Of a DNA stretch of 30,571 nt, positions 7,409 to 15,646 are shown piece after piece (the stretch's first letter is position 1; the number at the start of each line of letters is the position of its first letter). The notes below the pieces were generated by a model. The model did no database searches. It saw only the letters and a list, made by a program, of their open reading frames with translations, and had not been told where the DNA came from. This DNA is from Haliea sp041583655 (GTDB taxonomy: Bacteria; Pseudomonadota; Gammaproteobacteria; Pseudomonadales; Halieaceae), in NCBI GenBank assembly GCA_041583655.1, contig JBFHFJ010000004.1, positions 1 to 30,571 of the forward strand. The letters are read 5' to 3'. A program made the position numbers and the translations under genes.

Positions 7409-8200
7409 TTAAAGCCTGGGCGCCTCCCCCTGGGCCTGGCGCTTCTGAATCGCCTGGGACTGCAGCTGGTCAACCCAGGCAGATCGACTGCGCTCGGTTG
7501 CCACCATTGCGCCCAGGTCATACATCTCGGCTTGAAATTCGCGTACGGGATCACCCACGAAATAGTAGGACAAGTAGACACCGCAGATTGTCGGGTCGGA
7601 GGGGATCAGTCCACGCCCCGTGTTACTGGCGCTGCGTTTGATCAGGTAGTCTTCCGTGGCCGCATTGGCCAGAAGGCTTTCACCCAAGCCGGCGGACAAA
7701 TCAATCACCACATTATCCTGGTAGTCCCGCCCCCTTACGCAGGATACCTTGCTGCGCCCCTCCCAGACGGGCTGCGACGTACCGGTGCGGCTAAAGCCGC
7801 TGGGTGGGCCATACTTCGCAACCAGGCTCTCCATGAATTGCGTGGACGTTGGTGGATTGGACATCAAGGCGGATCTGCCTACACCGATCGCGAGAACGTC
7901 CTCATTTGGACCAGAGAAGTAGACCCGGATTGTCGCCCCCTGGCTGGCTTGATGGGCCTCCAGCCGGTCCAGAAATTCGGGTGATTTCAGGACATGGTTG
8001 ACACCATCGCTATAGTTGAACGCCGCCCAGATGTCGGCGATCTCAAGCTGCGGATCAAACGATGCAAGCGCCGCCCTTACCTCAGCCTCGGTCATGCCGA
8101 TCCGGATCCCGGCGATGTCCATCTGATCCTCCCGGATGCCCTCGCTCCAGGCAGGAACGGCGACCAGGGTACAGAGCAAAACACTGATGACGACATTCAT
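7409..8200 (-). CDS. exported protein of unknown function
   Basis: I do not recognise this family. The protein has 263 residues from the ATG at 8198-8200, which has an excellent ribosome binding site (GGAGG, six bases upstream). The frame is open to 8248, but only the inner ATG gives a clean signal peptide (MNVVISVLLCTLVAVPAWS, then EG). After the signal comes DIAGIRIGMTEAEVRAALASF, a pattern seen in short periplasmic repeat/BamE-like or SmpA-like modules, where GMTxxEV begins a helix. The rest is mixed alpha/beta with two cysteines (SKVSCVRGRDY and DPTICGVYLSYYF) that could form a disulfide. The C-terminal ~45 residues look helical and charged. It is probably periplasmic. It converges on the tRNA and is divergent from the YeeE-like pair; no functional link is evident. 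Confidence 0.8.
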   Translation of the reverse strand: MNVVISVLLCTLVAVPAWSEGIREDQMDIAGIRIGMTEAEVRAALASFDPQLEIADIWAAFNYSDGVNHVLKSPEFLDRLEAHQASQGATIRVYFSGPNEDVLAIGVGRSALMSNPPTSTQFMESLVAKYGPPSGFSRTGTSQPVWEGRSKVSCVRGRDYQDNVVIDLSAGLGESLLANAATEDYLIKRSASNTGRGLIPSDPTICGVYLSYYFVGDPVREFQAEMYDLGAMVATERSRSAWVDQLQSQAIQKRQAQGEAPRL

Positions 8201-8346
8201 TGTGAACCTCCGGGTGGAACCACAACAGGTGCGAACTGGTAAATCCACAGCATAGTCGCTCTTGCAAAACCGTCAATCAGCTCTGAACGTGCAGGACAGC
8301 CACCCCGAAGCAACGGTTCCACGCTGCGTGGCGCTGCCTATCTGTC

Positions 8347-8352
8347 TATAAT
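8347..8352 (+). promoter_or_regulatory. -10 element of the YeeE-like pair
   Basis: A perfect TATAAT lies 28 bases before the start codon; the -35 region at 17-nt spacing is poor. A GAGGTAAG ribosome binding site (8369-8376) precedes the ATG at 8380. Confidence 0.4.
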
Positions 8353-8379
8353 GGCACCCCCTGATTTCGAGGTAAGCTG

Positions 8380-8838
8380 ATGGATATCGCGTGTTCCGTA
8401 TTCACCCCCTGGCACTCCCTGGCCGGCGGCCTGCTGATCGGCCTGGCCGCCAGCATCCTGCTGCTGGCCAATGGCCAGATCGCCGGCATCAGCGGCATCC
8501 TGGGCAACCTGCTGCAGCGCAGCGGGCTGCAGGACTGGCGCATCGCCTTCGTTGCGGGGCTGATCCTGGCACCACTGCTGTTGCTGCCCCTGCTCCCTGC
8601 CACCGGCCCGTTCCGCCCGTCGGTGCCGGTCGCGACAGGCCCGGATATCCTGCGCCTGCTGGCCGGAGGCTTCCTCGTCGGGCTGGGAACCCGCATGGCC
8701 AACGGTTGCACCAGCGGCCACGGGGTCTGTGGCCTGGCGCGTTTTTCCCCGCGCTCCCTCGCCGCGGTGCTGACCTTCATGCTGGCCGGCTTCGCCACTG
8801 TCTTTGTCTGGCGTGAAACCTGGGGGTTGCCGCTGTGA
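8380..8838 (+). CDS. YeeE/YedE half-transporter, PmpA-like
   Basis: This is a 152-residue membrane protein of the YeeE/YedE (DUF395, sulf_transp) family, with about four helices. The family hallmark near residues 101-120 reads GLGTRMANGCTSGHGVCGLA, with Cys110, His114 and Cys117. In the thiosulfate transporter YeeE/TsuA, conserved cysteines line the path. The full-length family has ~350 residues; this is a half-size subunit followed immediately by its partner. The start has a GAGGTAAG ribosome binding site. In other bacteria such pairs (PmpA/PmpB) are linked to sulfur-compound transport or sulfide detoxification, but no sulfurtransferase or BigR-type regulator is seen here. Confidence 0.88.
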   Translation: MDIACSVFTPWHSLAGGLLIGLAASILLLANGQIAGISGILGNLLQRSGLQDWRIAFVAGLILAPLLLLPLLPATGPFRPSVPVATGPDILRLLAGGFLVGLGTRMANGCTSGHGVCGLARFSPRSLAAVLTFMLAGFATVFVWRETWGLPL

Positions 8839-9233
8839 GATCCACACTCTCGTCACTCATCGCCGGCCTCCTGTTCGGCGCCGGATTGCTCCTGTCGGGC
8901 ATGGTCAACCCCGCCAAGGTGATTGGCTTCCTCGACATCGCCGGCGCCTGGGACCCGTCCCTGGCACTGGTCATGGTGAGCGCAATCCTGGTGTCCTGGA
9001 TCGGCGTACAGCTGGCGCTGCGGCGCGGCACCGGCGACAGCAACACTGCGCCGCGGCGCGGCATTGACCGGCCCCTGCTGGTCGGCAGTGCCCTGTTCGG
9101 CATAGGCTGGGGGGTGACCGGTTTCTGTCCGGGCCCAACGGTCGCCGCCCTGGGGATGGGGTTCTGGCCCGCGTCAATCGTGGCCATCGGCCTGGTGGCA
9201 GGGCTCTGGGCCGGCAACCGGCTGTCAGCGTGA
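8835..9233 (+). CDS. YeeE/YedE half-transporter, PmpB-like
   Basis: This 132-residue membrane protein is the second half of the YeeE/YedE pair. It shows LLSGMVNPAKVIGFLDIAG (residues ~19-37), the GAWDPSLALVM turn, and GVTGFCPGPTVAALG with Cys98, which is the family's second cysteine motif. Translation begins at GTG 8835, overlapping the upstream stop as GTGA, so the two halves are translationally coupled and probably form one transporter. Its 3' end overlaps the convergent gene by 9 bp. Confidence 0.88.
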   Translation: MRSTLSSLIAGLLFGAGLLLSGMVNPAKVIGFLDIAGAWDPSLALVMVSAILVSWIGVQLALRRGTGDSNTAPRRGIDRPLLVGSALFGIGWGVTGFCPGPTVAALGMGFWPASIVAIGLVAGLWAGNRLSA

Positions 9234-9974
9234 GGGGATGCTGTACACCCCGCTGAGCGCCGCATGATCGGACAGCTGGCGCCACGGACCACTGGCAAGG
9301 CAGGCACAGGCATGGGCCTTGAGCCCCCGGGCGTAGATCCGGTCCATTGGCAGGACCGGCAGCCAGACCGGGAAGGTCCGGGCGTGGCGACCGGTCAACT
9401 CGCTGAACAGCTCGCGCACGTCCAGGTTGTCTTCGAAATGCCGTGAAGCGCGTAACTTCCAGTCGTTGAAATCACCCGCTATCAGCAATGGCTCGTCGTG
9501 GGGCACATGGCTCTCGATACGCGCGACAAGGGTATCCAGCTGGCGGCTGCGCTCGGACTGAAACAGGCCCATGTGCACACACAGCAGGTGGAGCGGCTGG
9601 CCGCCGGGCAGCTCGACTATCCCGTGGAGAATGCTGCGGCTGGCCAGGCGGTGATTGGAAATGTCGATGTTTTCCCAGAAGCGAAAGGGATATTTGCTGA
9701 GAATGGCGTTGCCGTGGTCGCCCTTGCGGTAAATCGCATTCTTGCCGTAGGCGTAGTGGGGCCACAGACGGTCGGCGAGGTACTCGAAATGGGGCACATC
9801 GGGAAAATCCCCCAGTTTTTTCCGGTAGCGCCGGGTCGAGCCGTGAATTTCCTGCAGAAACACCACGTCCGCGTGCTCCTCTTCCAGCAGCTCGCGAATG
9901 CGTCCGAGTACAAAGCGCTGGTTGCCCGCGCTGAAACCCTTGTGGATGTTGTAGGTGAGCGCCTTGATTTCCAT
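9225..9974 (-). CDS. endonuclease/exonuclease/phosphatase-family hydrolase (YbhP-like)
   Basis: This 249-residue enzyme has the EEP (DNase I/APE1/sphingomyelinase) fold without a signal peptide. Visible active-site motifs are LTYNIHKG (Asn9), VFLQEIHG (Glu42, metal ligand), HGNAILS, CVHMGL, IAGDFNDW (Asp168, Asn170), MDRIYARG and SDHAALSG (Asp236, His237). All catalytic positions are present, so it should be active as a metal-dependent phosphoesterase. E. coli YbhP is similar and lies beside cardiolipin synthase ClsB; no such neighbour is present here. The true substrate (nucleic acid or phospholipid) cannot be told from sequence. It is encoded alone and converges on the PmpB-like gene. Confidence 0.88.
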   Translation of the reverse strand: MEIKALTYNIHKGFSAGNQRFVLGRIRELLEEEHADVVFLQEIHGSTRRYRKKLGDFPDVPHFEYLADRLWPHYAYGKNAIYRKGDHGNAILSKYPFRFWENIDISNHRLASRSILHGIVELPGGQPLHLLCVHMGLFQSERSRQLDTLVARIESHVPHDEPLLIAGDFNDWKLRASRHFEDNLDVRELFSELTGRHARTFPVWLPVLPMDRIYARGLKAHACACLASGPWRQLSDHAALSGVYSIPSR

Positions 9975-10087
9975 GTGGGTGCAGCATAGCTCCGGGTGAA
10001 AAAGCCACTGGGTGCCTGACCGGCTGAGAAAACCATTATGGGACCAGCAAATCGGCGCCCGGTCTATAGCTTTTACGCCAGAGATAG

Positions 10088-10116
10088 AAAAACCCGGGGC
10101 GCAGCCGCACCCCGGG
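10088..10116 (-). terminator. intrinsic terminator of the TonB receptor gene
   Basis: On the minus strand CCCGGGG and CCCCGGG (10093-10099 and 10110-10116) form a 7-bp GC stem with a 10-nt loop, followed by five T (10088-10092). It is placed 65 bp after the receptor stop. Confidence 0.85.
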
Positions 10117-10181
10117 CTCTAATTGTCGCTGCCGTCACCGTGGTGACAGCAGCGCGCTGAGCGGTTCTCGGACCGGTTTGC

Positions 10182-12395
10182 TCAGAGAGAAAGCTCCAGT
10201 TCAACACTGTAGAAGCGGGGCTCACCCGGGTAGGCCGGTGCAAAACCGAGGCCGGAGAAGTCGAGGACGCTGTGGAAGTACTCCTCGTCAAAGCAGTTCC
10301 GGCAGCGCAGCATCACCGACAGCTTGCCATCATCGCGCTCCCAGCCTACTGTCGCATTCGCGATCTCGTAGGACGTCTCACCGATGGGAGCGTTGTTCAG
10401 GGAAACGAAGTGGTCGCCGATAACGCTGTAGTCGAAATTGGCGATGAGCGAGCCCATGCCATCCCGCAGCGGATATATGGCAGATACCCCGATCTTGCCC
10501 TGGAATTCAGGCAGTCGCTGCAACTCATCGCCCAGTGCCTCGGAGAGGCCGGGCGGCAGGTCGTCGGCGTACTCGCCTTCCATCCAAGCGGCATTGGCGT
10601 AGATATCCACAATGGAGTTCACACGGTAGGTGCCCTCGGCCTCGACACCATAGATCTCGGCGTCAGTGGTCGCCCCGGTAAAGCCGCCGTTCACGTTGGT
10701 GTACGTATTGAACAGATCCTGGAAGTCGGTGTAGAACGCAGCGAAGTTGGTCCGGACCCGGTTGCCAAACAGCTCCGCTTTCAAACCGACCTCATAGGAA
10801 TCAACAATTTCGGGCGGGAAATCCGTTACTTCATTGGGCGTCGGGAAGACAAGGCGAGCAAGCCAACCGCCCGACTTGAAGCCGCGCGAGTAGCTGCCAT
10901 ACAGGTTCAGGTCATCGTTGAGCGCATAGCTGGCGCCCACCCGCGGCGTGAACTCTTCAAAGTCCAGTTCCACAGGGGTACCCAGCGCGACCACAGAACT
11001 GGTATCGAACGCCAGCTGGCCTCCGGTAGAGTTGAAGCCGATCGGAGTGCGGTTGATATAGAACTGGGTGGCGAAATCCTTCTCTTCCTTGGTGATGCGT
11101 CCGCCGAGGAAAACCGACAACTCATTGTTTACATTCCAGGTTACTTCACCGTAGGCCGCGTAACTCTCCACCTCTGTCTGGATGAACTGTTCGTTCCAGA
11201 TGGGCGGGAGCGTGAACAGCCCGCCCGCTCCGTCCGGCACGCGAATATTGAACTCGTTACCCAGGAACGATTCGCTGTCTTCCTCGAAATAGTACAAACC
11301 CGCCGTGTAGTCGAAGGCGCTGTCAGCGAAGCTGCCGGACAGGTTGAACTCCTGACTGAACTGGTCTGACTCATTGTCAGTGTACAACTCATAGATAGGC
11401 GTGACGGTATCCGACAGATCCAGGTTGTATGTCTGGATGGTCTTGCGCACCGCCGTGACGGACTTGAGAGTGGTAGTCGGGTTGATCGACCACTCGGCAG
11501 TCAGCGCCGTACCGGACGTGCGGCCCAGGTTGGATTGTTCGGTGTCGGAAAACAGGCGGAACAGGCTGCCACTGGTCGGTACACCCGGCAGGCCGGGCAG
11601 GGGTGCCAGATTGGCGGGATACACGGAGTTGCTGTCGTCCTCCATGATGTCCGCTGTCCAGATAAAGCGCAGGTCGTCCGTAGCCTGGTACAGCGCTGCG
11701 ATTCTTGCACCGTAGAAGTCCATGTCGTTGACATCTTTGTTCAGTGTCACGTTCCGCGAGTAGCCGTCCTGCTTGGACTTCATCAGGTTCACGCGAACCG
11801 CCAGCTTGTCGTCGATGACCGGTGTATTGAAGCTGGCACGCCCCCACGCCTGGCCATGGTTGCCAAAGCCCAGGTTGAGGCGGCCCTCTGTCTCAAAAGC
11901 TGGCTCCTTGGTGATAACCTTTACGGCACCGGCAGACGAGTTGCGGCCGTAAAGTGTCCCCTGCGGCCCGCGTAGCACCTCAATACGCTCCAGGTCGTAC
12001 AGCGCGAAGTTGTTCACCCCCTGGCGCGCGATGAAGACATCGTCGACGTACACACCGACCGCGGGATCGACGGTCACAATGGATTCGGTCGTACCGATAC
12101 CGCGCAGGAAGAAGGTGACCGCTGTGGCCTGGCCCACGTTGTTGGAGCCGATAAGGCCCGGCACTTCGGTGAAGATATCCTCCGTGCTGAGAACCTGGCG
12201 GCGCTCAAGCCCCTCCCCGTCGAGGGCTGTCACCGCGATGGGTACCGTTTGCAGGTCGCCCGAACGGCGCTGCGCAGTTACCACCAGTTCCTCAAGGACC
12301 GAGGAGGCAGCCGCACGTTCCTGAGTGATACCTGCTGTGTGCCAGGTACCCGCGAAAGCTGCTACGGCAGCAGCCAGAACACTTTTCTTCATCAT
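10182..12395 (-). CDS. TonB-dependent outer-membrane receptor
   Basis: This is a 737-residue outer-membrane beta-barrel receptor that takes up a ligand using TonB energy. The signal peptide is followed by a TonB-box-like EELVVTAQRR (~residues 35-44). The plug domain carries RGIGTTESIVTVDPAVGVYVDD in parts (DPAVGVYVDDVFIARQG) and IEVLRGPQGTLYGRNSSAGAVKV. The barrel ends YPGEPRFYSVELELSL. Starts of ATGATG type are possible; the first ATG (12393-12395) has a GGGGGAAG ribosome binding site seven bases upstream. No N-terminal signalling domain is present. Sequence type resembles receptors of sphingomonad-like catabolic clusters rather than siderophore receptors, but ligand prediction is not possible. 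It is divergent from the amidohydrolase operon, with a shared dyad operator between them, which suggests it imports that operon's substrate. Confidence 0.93.
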   Translation of the reverse strand: MMKKSVLAAAVAAFAGTWHTAGITQERAAASSVLEELVVTAQRRSGDLQTVPIAVTALDGEGLERRQVLSTEDIFTEVPGLIGSNNVGQATAVTFFLRGIGTTESIVTVDPAVGVYVDDVFIARQGVNNFALYDLERIEVLRGPQGTLYGRNSSAGAVKVITKEPAFETEGRLNLGFGNHGQAWGRASFNTPVIDDKLAVRVNLMKSKQDGYSRNVTLNKDVNDMDFYGARIAALYQATDDLRFIWTADIMEDDSNSVYPANLAPLPGLPGVPTSGSLFRLFSDTEQSNLGRTSGTALTAEWSINPTTTLKSVTAVRKTIQTYNLDLSDTVTPIYELYTDNESDQFSQEFNLSGSFADSAFDYTAGLYYFEEDSESFLGNEFNIRVPDGAGGLFTLPPIWNEQFIQTEVESYAAYGEVTWNVNNELSVFLGGRITKEEKDFATQFYINRTPIGFNSTGGQLAFDTSSVVALGTPVELDFEEFTPRVGASYALNDDLNLYGSYSRGFKSGGWLARLVFPTPNEVTDFPPEIVDSYEVGLKAELFGNRVRTNFAAFYTDFQDLFNTYTNVNGGFTGATTDAEIYGVEAEGTYRVNSIVDIYANAAWMEGEYADDLPPGLSEALGDELQRLPEFQGKIGVSAIYPLRDGMGSLIANFDYSVIGDHFVSLNNAPIGETSYEIANATVGWERDDGKLSVMLRCRNCFDEEYFHSVLDFSGLGFAPAYPGEPRFYSVELELSL

Positions 12396-12470
12396 TGGTA
12401 ACTTCCCCCAGAGTAAGCGCGTACGGCGCAGCGCAGCGCGTCAAAGTTGAACCGGACTCAAACCACCCCT

Positions 12471-12499
12471 AATCTAGCACAAATTACTTTCATGAAAAG
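12471..12499 (-). promoter_or_regulatory. putative promoter of the TonB receptor gene
   Basis: The minus strand has an extended -10, TGCTAGATT (TAGATT at 12471-12476). The -35 position at 17-nt spacing (12494-12499, CTTTTC) lies inside the left arm of the inverted repeat. Confidence 0.4.
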
Positions 12500-12523
12500 A
12501 GAAATATGTAAGTTCTCTTTTCA
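12493..12523. promoter_or_regulatory. 11-bp dyad operator in the divergent promoter region
   Basis: A perfect inverted repeat has arms TGAAAAGAGAA (12493-12503) and TTCTCTTTTCA (12513-12523), separated by nine bases. It lies between the divergent TonB receptor and amidohydrolase genes and overlaps the likely -35 of both promoters. This is the classic position for a repressor operator; the regulator is not encoded in the adjacent genes. No T-tract follows, so it is not a terminator. Confidence 0.7.
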
Positions 12524-12546
12524 ACCGGAATGACATCGGCGATACT
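12518..12546 (+). promoter_or_regulatory. putative promoter of the amidohydrolase operon
   Basis: TTTTCA (12518-12523), a 17-nt spacer and GATACT (12541-12546) give a moderate sigma70 match. The -35 is within the right arm of the inverted repeat. Confidence 0.4.
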
Positions 12547-12592
12547 CGGGGTGCACCGCGACACAGATTCGCCAGCCCACGGAGACCCACAG

Positions 12593-13633
12593 ATGTTTCT
12601 CATTGACGGCACCTGCCACCCCTACAACTTCAGCGAAGAAAACCTGGTCGGCCGGTTCGGCAAGGGCTTTGCCGATGTGCTCTTCAGCTATCACCCGAAC
12701 GTCAATCCCCCCGAGTTCGCGCTGTCGAGGGAGGAGTGGAATCATGACTGGCAGCCGGAAGAGTTCATCGAGACCATGTTTCTCGAGAGTGATCTCGACA
12801 TGATCTGCATGCACTCACTGCCAATCTTCGACGCCTTCCACGATGGCGGATCCTCGGCAGAGAAAGGCGCCTGGCTCAAGGCGCACTACCCCGAGCGGGT
12901 GTTGTGGTATGCGGGAGTGGACATGTTTGAGGGGCCCAAGGCGCTCGAAGCGGCCAGGAAGTATATCGACCAGGGGGCGGACGGGCTCAAATTCTACCCC
13001 GCGCGCTACGTCAACGGTCGCACAACGGCATGGCGCATGGATGACGAGGGCCTGGTGTACCCCATACTTGAAGCGGCGCAGAAGGCGGGCATCAACAACG
13101 TTGCCATCCACAAAGTACTGCCGATTGGCCCGATCAGCGCTCACGGCATGCAGGTAGATGACCTGGCCGCCGCAGCCAACGCCTTCCCCGAGATGAATTT
13201 CCAGATCATCCACGCGGGCTTCATGTTCGTGGACGAAACCAAGATGCTGCTGGGCAATTTCCCCAACATCTACGCCACGATGGAGGCCAGCTTGCTGCTC
13301 GCCATGCTGAACCCCCGGATGATGGACAAGATCCTCGACGAGTTCCTGCTCTACGGCGGCCCCGAACGCATCATATTCGCTTCCGCCGCCGTCAACCCTC
13401 ACCCCCAGGTAGTGCTGGATGGTCTCGCTGCCTACAACCTGCCGGAAACCTCCCCTATCCAGCTGACCGAGGACGTACGCAGCCTTATCATGGGGGGCAA
13501 CCTGGCGCGCCTGCACGGTATAGATACAGCGGCCCGCAAGAAAGCGCTGGCCGACGATGCCCTGAGCAGGCAGAAAAATGAAGAAGGTCGCCGCATGCCG
13601 TTTTCCAGCGTTCGTGCGAGAATGCAGGCATGA
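12593..13633 (+). CDS. amidohydrolase-2 family protein
   Basis: This 346-residue TIM-barrel protein is of the amidohydrolase 2 (PF04909) type. The ATG at 12593 has a GGAGA ribosome binding site seven bases upstream; the open frame extends further up, but without such support. Candidate metal ligands are Asp5/His9 (IDGTCHPYN), Lys133 (GLKFYPARY), His173 (VAIHKV) and His207 (QIIHAGFMF). At the end of strand 8, where relatives such as ACMSD have a catalytic Asp in FGSDYPHP, this protein reads FASAAVNPHP (262-271), with no Asp. It may be a non-canonical hydrolase or decarboxylase. It is the first gene of a four-gene operon and overlaps the next gene by four bases. Confidence 0.85.
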   Translation: MFLIDGTCHPYNFSEENLVGRFGKGFADVLFSYHPNVNPPEFALSREEWNHDWQPEEFIETMFLESDLDMICMHSLPIFDAFHDGGSSAEKGAWLKAHYPERVLWYAGVDMFEGPKALEAARKYIDQGADGLKFYPARYVNGRTTAWRMDDEGLVYPILEAAQKAGINNVAIHKVLPIGPISAHGMQVDDLAAAANAFPEMNFQIIHAGFMFVDETKMLLGNFPNIYATMEASLLLAMLNPRMMDKILDEFLLYGGPERIIFASAAVNPHPQVVLDGLAAYNLPETSPIQLTEDVRSLIMGGNLARLHGIDTAARKKALADDALSRQKNEEGRRMPFSSVRARMQA

Positions 13634-14040
13634 TTCCCGAAGTGCCTCCCGGCTCCACTGGCTCCGGTTCCTCTCCCCGGGTATTGCAGCCCCGGGATGT
13701 GGAACACAGCCTGCACAGCGTGGTCGACCCCTGCATGGAGGCGGCAGGACTGGGGCTTTCCGTGGTCGACCTGGGCCTGGTCAGGGAAATTCGCGTCACT
13801 GAGACAGAGATTGCCGTGGAACTGGGCCTCACCGAACCCGGCTGTGGATTCACCCATGCCCTGGTGACCCGCATCGACGACGTGCTCGCAAGTATCGCCA
13901 ACGGTCGCCAGGTCAGCACTACCTTCAACTGGTCCGACCCCTGGACCGAGGACCGCCTGAACGAGCATGGCAGGTCTGTCATTCACAACGCCCGGGCACG
14001 TGGCGACAACATTATCGCCAGCACCCGGTTCCAGCCATGA
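13630..14040 (+). CDS. MIP18/DUF59-family (PaaD-like) iron-sulfur assembly factor
   Basis: This 136-residue protein has the MIP18/DUF59 fold found in SufT, PaaD and CIA2. Typical segments are SVVDLGLVREIRV (residues ~44-56), LTEPGCGFTHAL with Cys72, and NWSDPWTEDRLNEHGR near residue 100. The first ~20 residues are a low-complexity proline/glycine/serine tail. The start overlaps the upstream stop as ATGA, and its own stop overlaps the next start the same way, so it is co-translated with the amidohydrolase and the acyl-CoA synthetase. Such proteins help insert Fe-S or other metal centres; no Fe-S enzyme is visible in this operon, so the client protein is unclear. Confidence 0.8.
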   Translation: MIPEVPPGSTGSGSSPRVLQPRDVEHSLHSVVDPCMEAAGLGLSVVDLGLVREIRVTETEIAVELGLTEPGCGFTHALVTRIDDVLASIANGRQVSTTFNWSDPWTEDRLNEHGRSVIHNARARGDNIIASTRFQP

Positions 14041-15602
14041 CACAGCACCGCTGGCCACTTCTGTTCTCGGAGGGTATTCGCGCAGCGGGTGGCAGGCAGC
14101 CTGACAAGATAGCCCTGCGACTGCGCACAGGCACCGACATCGACGCCGAGATCAGCTACCGCGAGCTGGTTCGGGAAATGAACCGCGCCGCCCATGCAGG
14201 CCTTGGCGGGCTCGGCCTGAAGCGCGGTGACCGCGTTGCGCTCGTGGCACCCAACAGCCGCTACTACATCAGCCTTACCTGCGGCCTTGGCTCGGTCGGC
14301 GTGATCGTGGCCACGCCCAACCCCAAATTGGCCCCCGCCGAAATCGCGGCCATATGTCGCGATGCCGGCGCCCGCGTGGTCTTCTGCGACCCGTCGCTGC
14401 ACGATGCACTGCTCGGTGCCGATATGCCCGGGGTCGAGGCGATCATTCCGCTCGACCACAGCTTCCCCGAATGGCTCGCCCGCGGCAGCGACGCGACGCC
14501 GGCGGCCGAAGCTCTTGCACGCCACGAAGACGATTTCGTTCTTCCCTACACCTCGGGTACAACCGGCGAGCCCAAGGGTGTACGCATCAGCCATATCAGT
14601 CGCGTGCTCACACTCTACGGTATGGGCGTGGAATATGGCTGCTTCGGCCCCGATGACCGCTTTCTCGGCATCGCTCCCCTGTGCCACGGCGCGGGGTTCG
14701 CCTTCAACCTGGCGCCACTCTACTTCGGCGCCAGCTGTGACCTGATGACGGCGTTTGACCCCGAAGCCACCATCGACCTCATCGTCGACGACGGGCCCAC
14801 CGGTATATTCCTGGTCCCCACACACTTCACGGCGCTGTTCAGTGCGCCGGAAGCGGACCTCCAGCGCCTGTCCCGGAACCGGCTACACGCAATCATCTCC
14901 AATGCAGCAGCCCTGGAGCAGCCGCTCAAGGAAGAGATTGTTTCCCGTTTCGGCGATGACCGCCTGCACGAGTGCTACGGTTCCACCGAGGGCAGTATTG
15001 TCACCAGCCAACGTCCGGCAGACCAGCTGCGCAAGACCCGCTGTGTCGGCCTGCCGTTTATCAATACGGAAATCGCCTTGCTCGACGACAATGGAGCACC
15101 CGTGCCACGCGGAACGCCCGGCGAGCTGTTCAGCCGCTCGCCCTACCTTTTCAGCGGCTACTGGAACAAGCCGGAGAAAACCCTGGAGTGCATGCGCAAT
15201 GGCTGGGTGACCGCGGGCGACATCGCGCTGCAGGATGATGAGGGTTATTACTATATCGTCGACCGCAAGAAAGATATGGTGGTTTCCGGTGGGGTGAATA
15301 TCTATCCCCGGGAAATAGAAAATGTGATCAACCGGCACCCGGATGTGGTTGAGTCCGCAGCCTTCGGCACCCCCGATCCCACCTGGGGCGAGCGCCTTGA
15401 GATCGCTATCGTCTTTCGCCAGCAGGGCGCAAAGCCAGATGACGATGCCCTCGCGGCGTTCTGTGCGAACCACCTGGGCAGACAGAAAATACCCAAGAAA
15501 TTCCACGAAATCACCGCCCTGCCCAGAAATGCCATGGGCAAGGTTACCAAGGCCAGGCTGGTTGAAACGTTCAGCCGCAGGGACGACGTCGGCGACAACT
15601 GA
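14037..15602 (+). CDS. AMP-forming acyl-CoA synthetase
   Basis: This 521-residue member of the ANL superfamily activates a carboxylic acid through an acyl-adenylate to its CoA thioester. All core motifs are present: the P-loop YTSGTTGEPKG (171-181), ECYGSTEG (~312-319), NGWVTAGDIA (~388-397), the hinge DRKKDMVVSGGVNIYPREIE (409-428) and the catalytic Lys502 in LPRNAMGKVTKARL. The ATG overlaps the DUF59 stop as ATGA. The acid specificity cannot be read from sequence. Placement suggests it activates the acid released by the amidohydrolase or the isochorismatase-like enzyme, preparing it for beta-oxidation-type breakdown outside this window. Confidence 0.93.
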   Translation: MTQHRWPLLFSEGIRAAGGRQPDKIALRLRTGTDIDAEISYRELVREMNRAAHAGLGGLGLKRGDRVALVAPNSRYYISLTCGLGSVGVIVATPNPKLAPAEIAAICRDAGARVVFCDPSLHDALLGADMPGVEAIIPLDHSFPEWLARGSDATPAAEALARHEDDFVLPYTSGTTGEPKGVRISHISRVLTLYGMGVEYGCFGPDDRFLGIAPLCHGAGFAFNLAPLYFGASCDLMTAFDPEATIDLIVDDGPTGIFLVPTHFTALFSAPEADLQRLSRNRLHAIISNAAALEQPLKEEIVSRFGDDRLHECYGSTEGSIVTSQRPADQLRKTRCVGLPFINTEIALLDDNGAPVPRGTPGELFSRSPYLFSGYWNKPEKTLECMRNGWVTAGDIALQDDEGYYYIVDRKKDMVVSGGVNIYPREIENVINRHPDVVESAAFGTPDPTWGERLEIAIVFRQQGAKPDDDALAAFCANHLGRQKIPKKFHEITALPRNAMGKVTKARLVETFSRRDDVGDN

Positions 15603-15646
15603 AGTCGCCACAGGGTCCGGAACCAGACACAACAAGGAGACAGCGC

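Noticed and set aside
10272..11369. 365-codon plus-strand open frame inside the TonB receptor gene
   Set aside because: Antisense shadow; the receptor has complete plug and barrel signatures.
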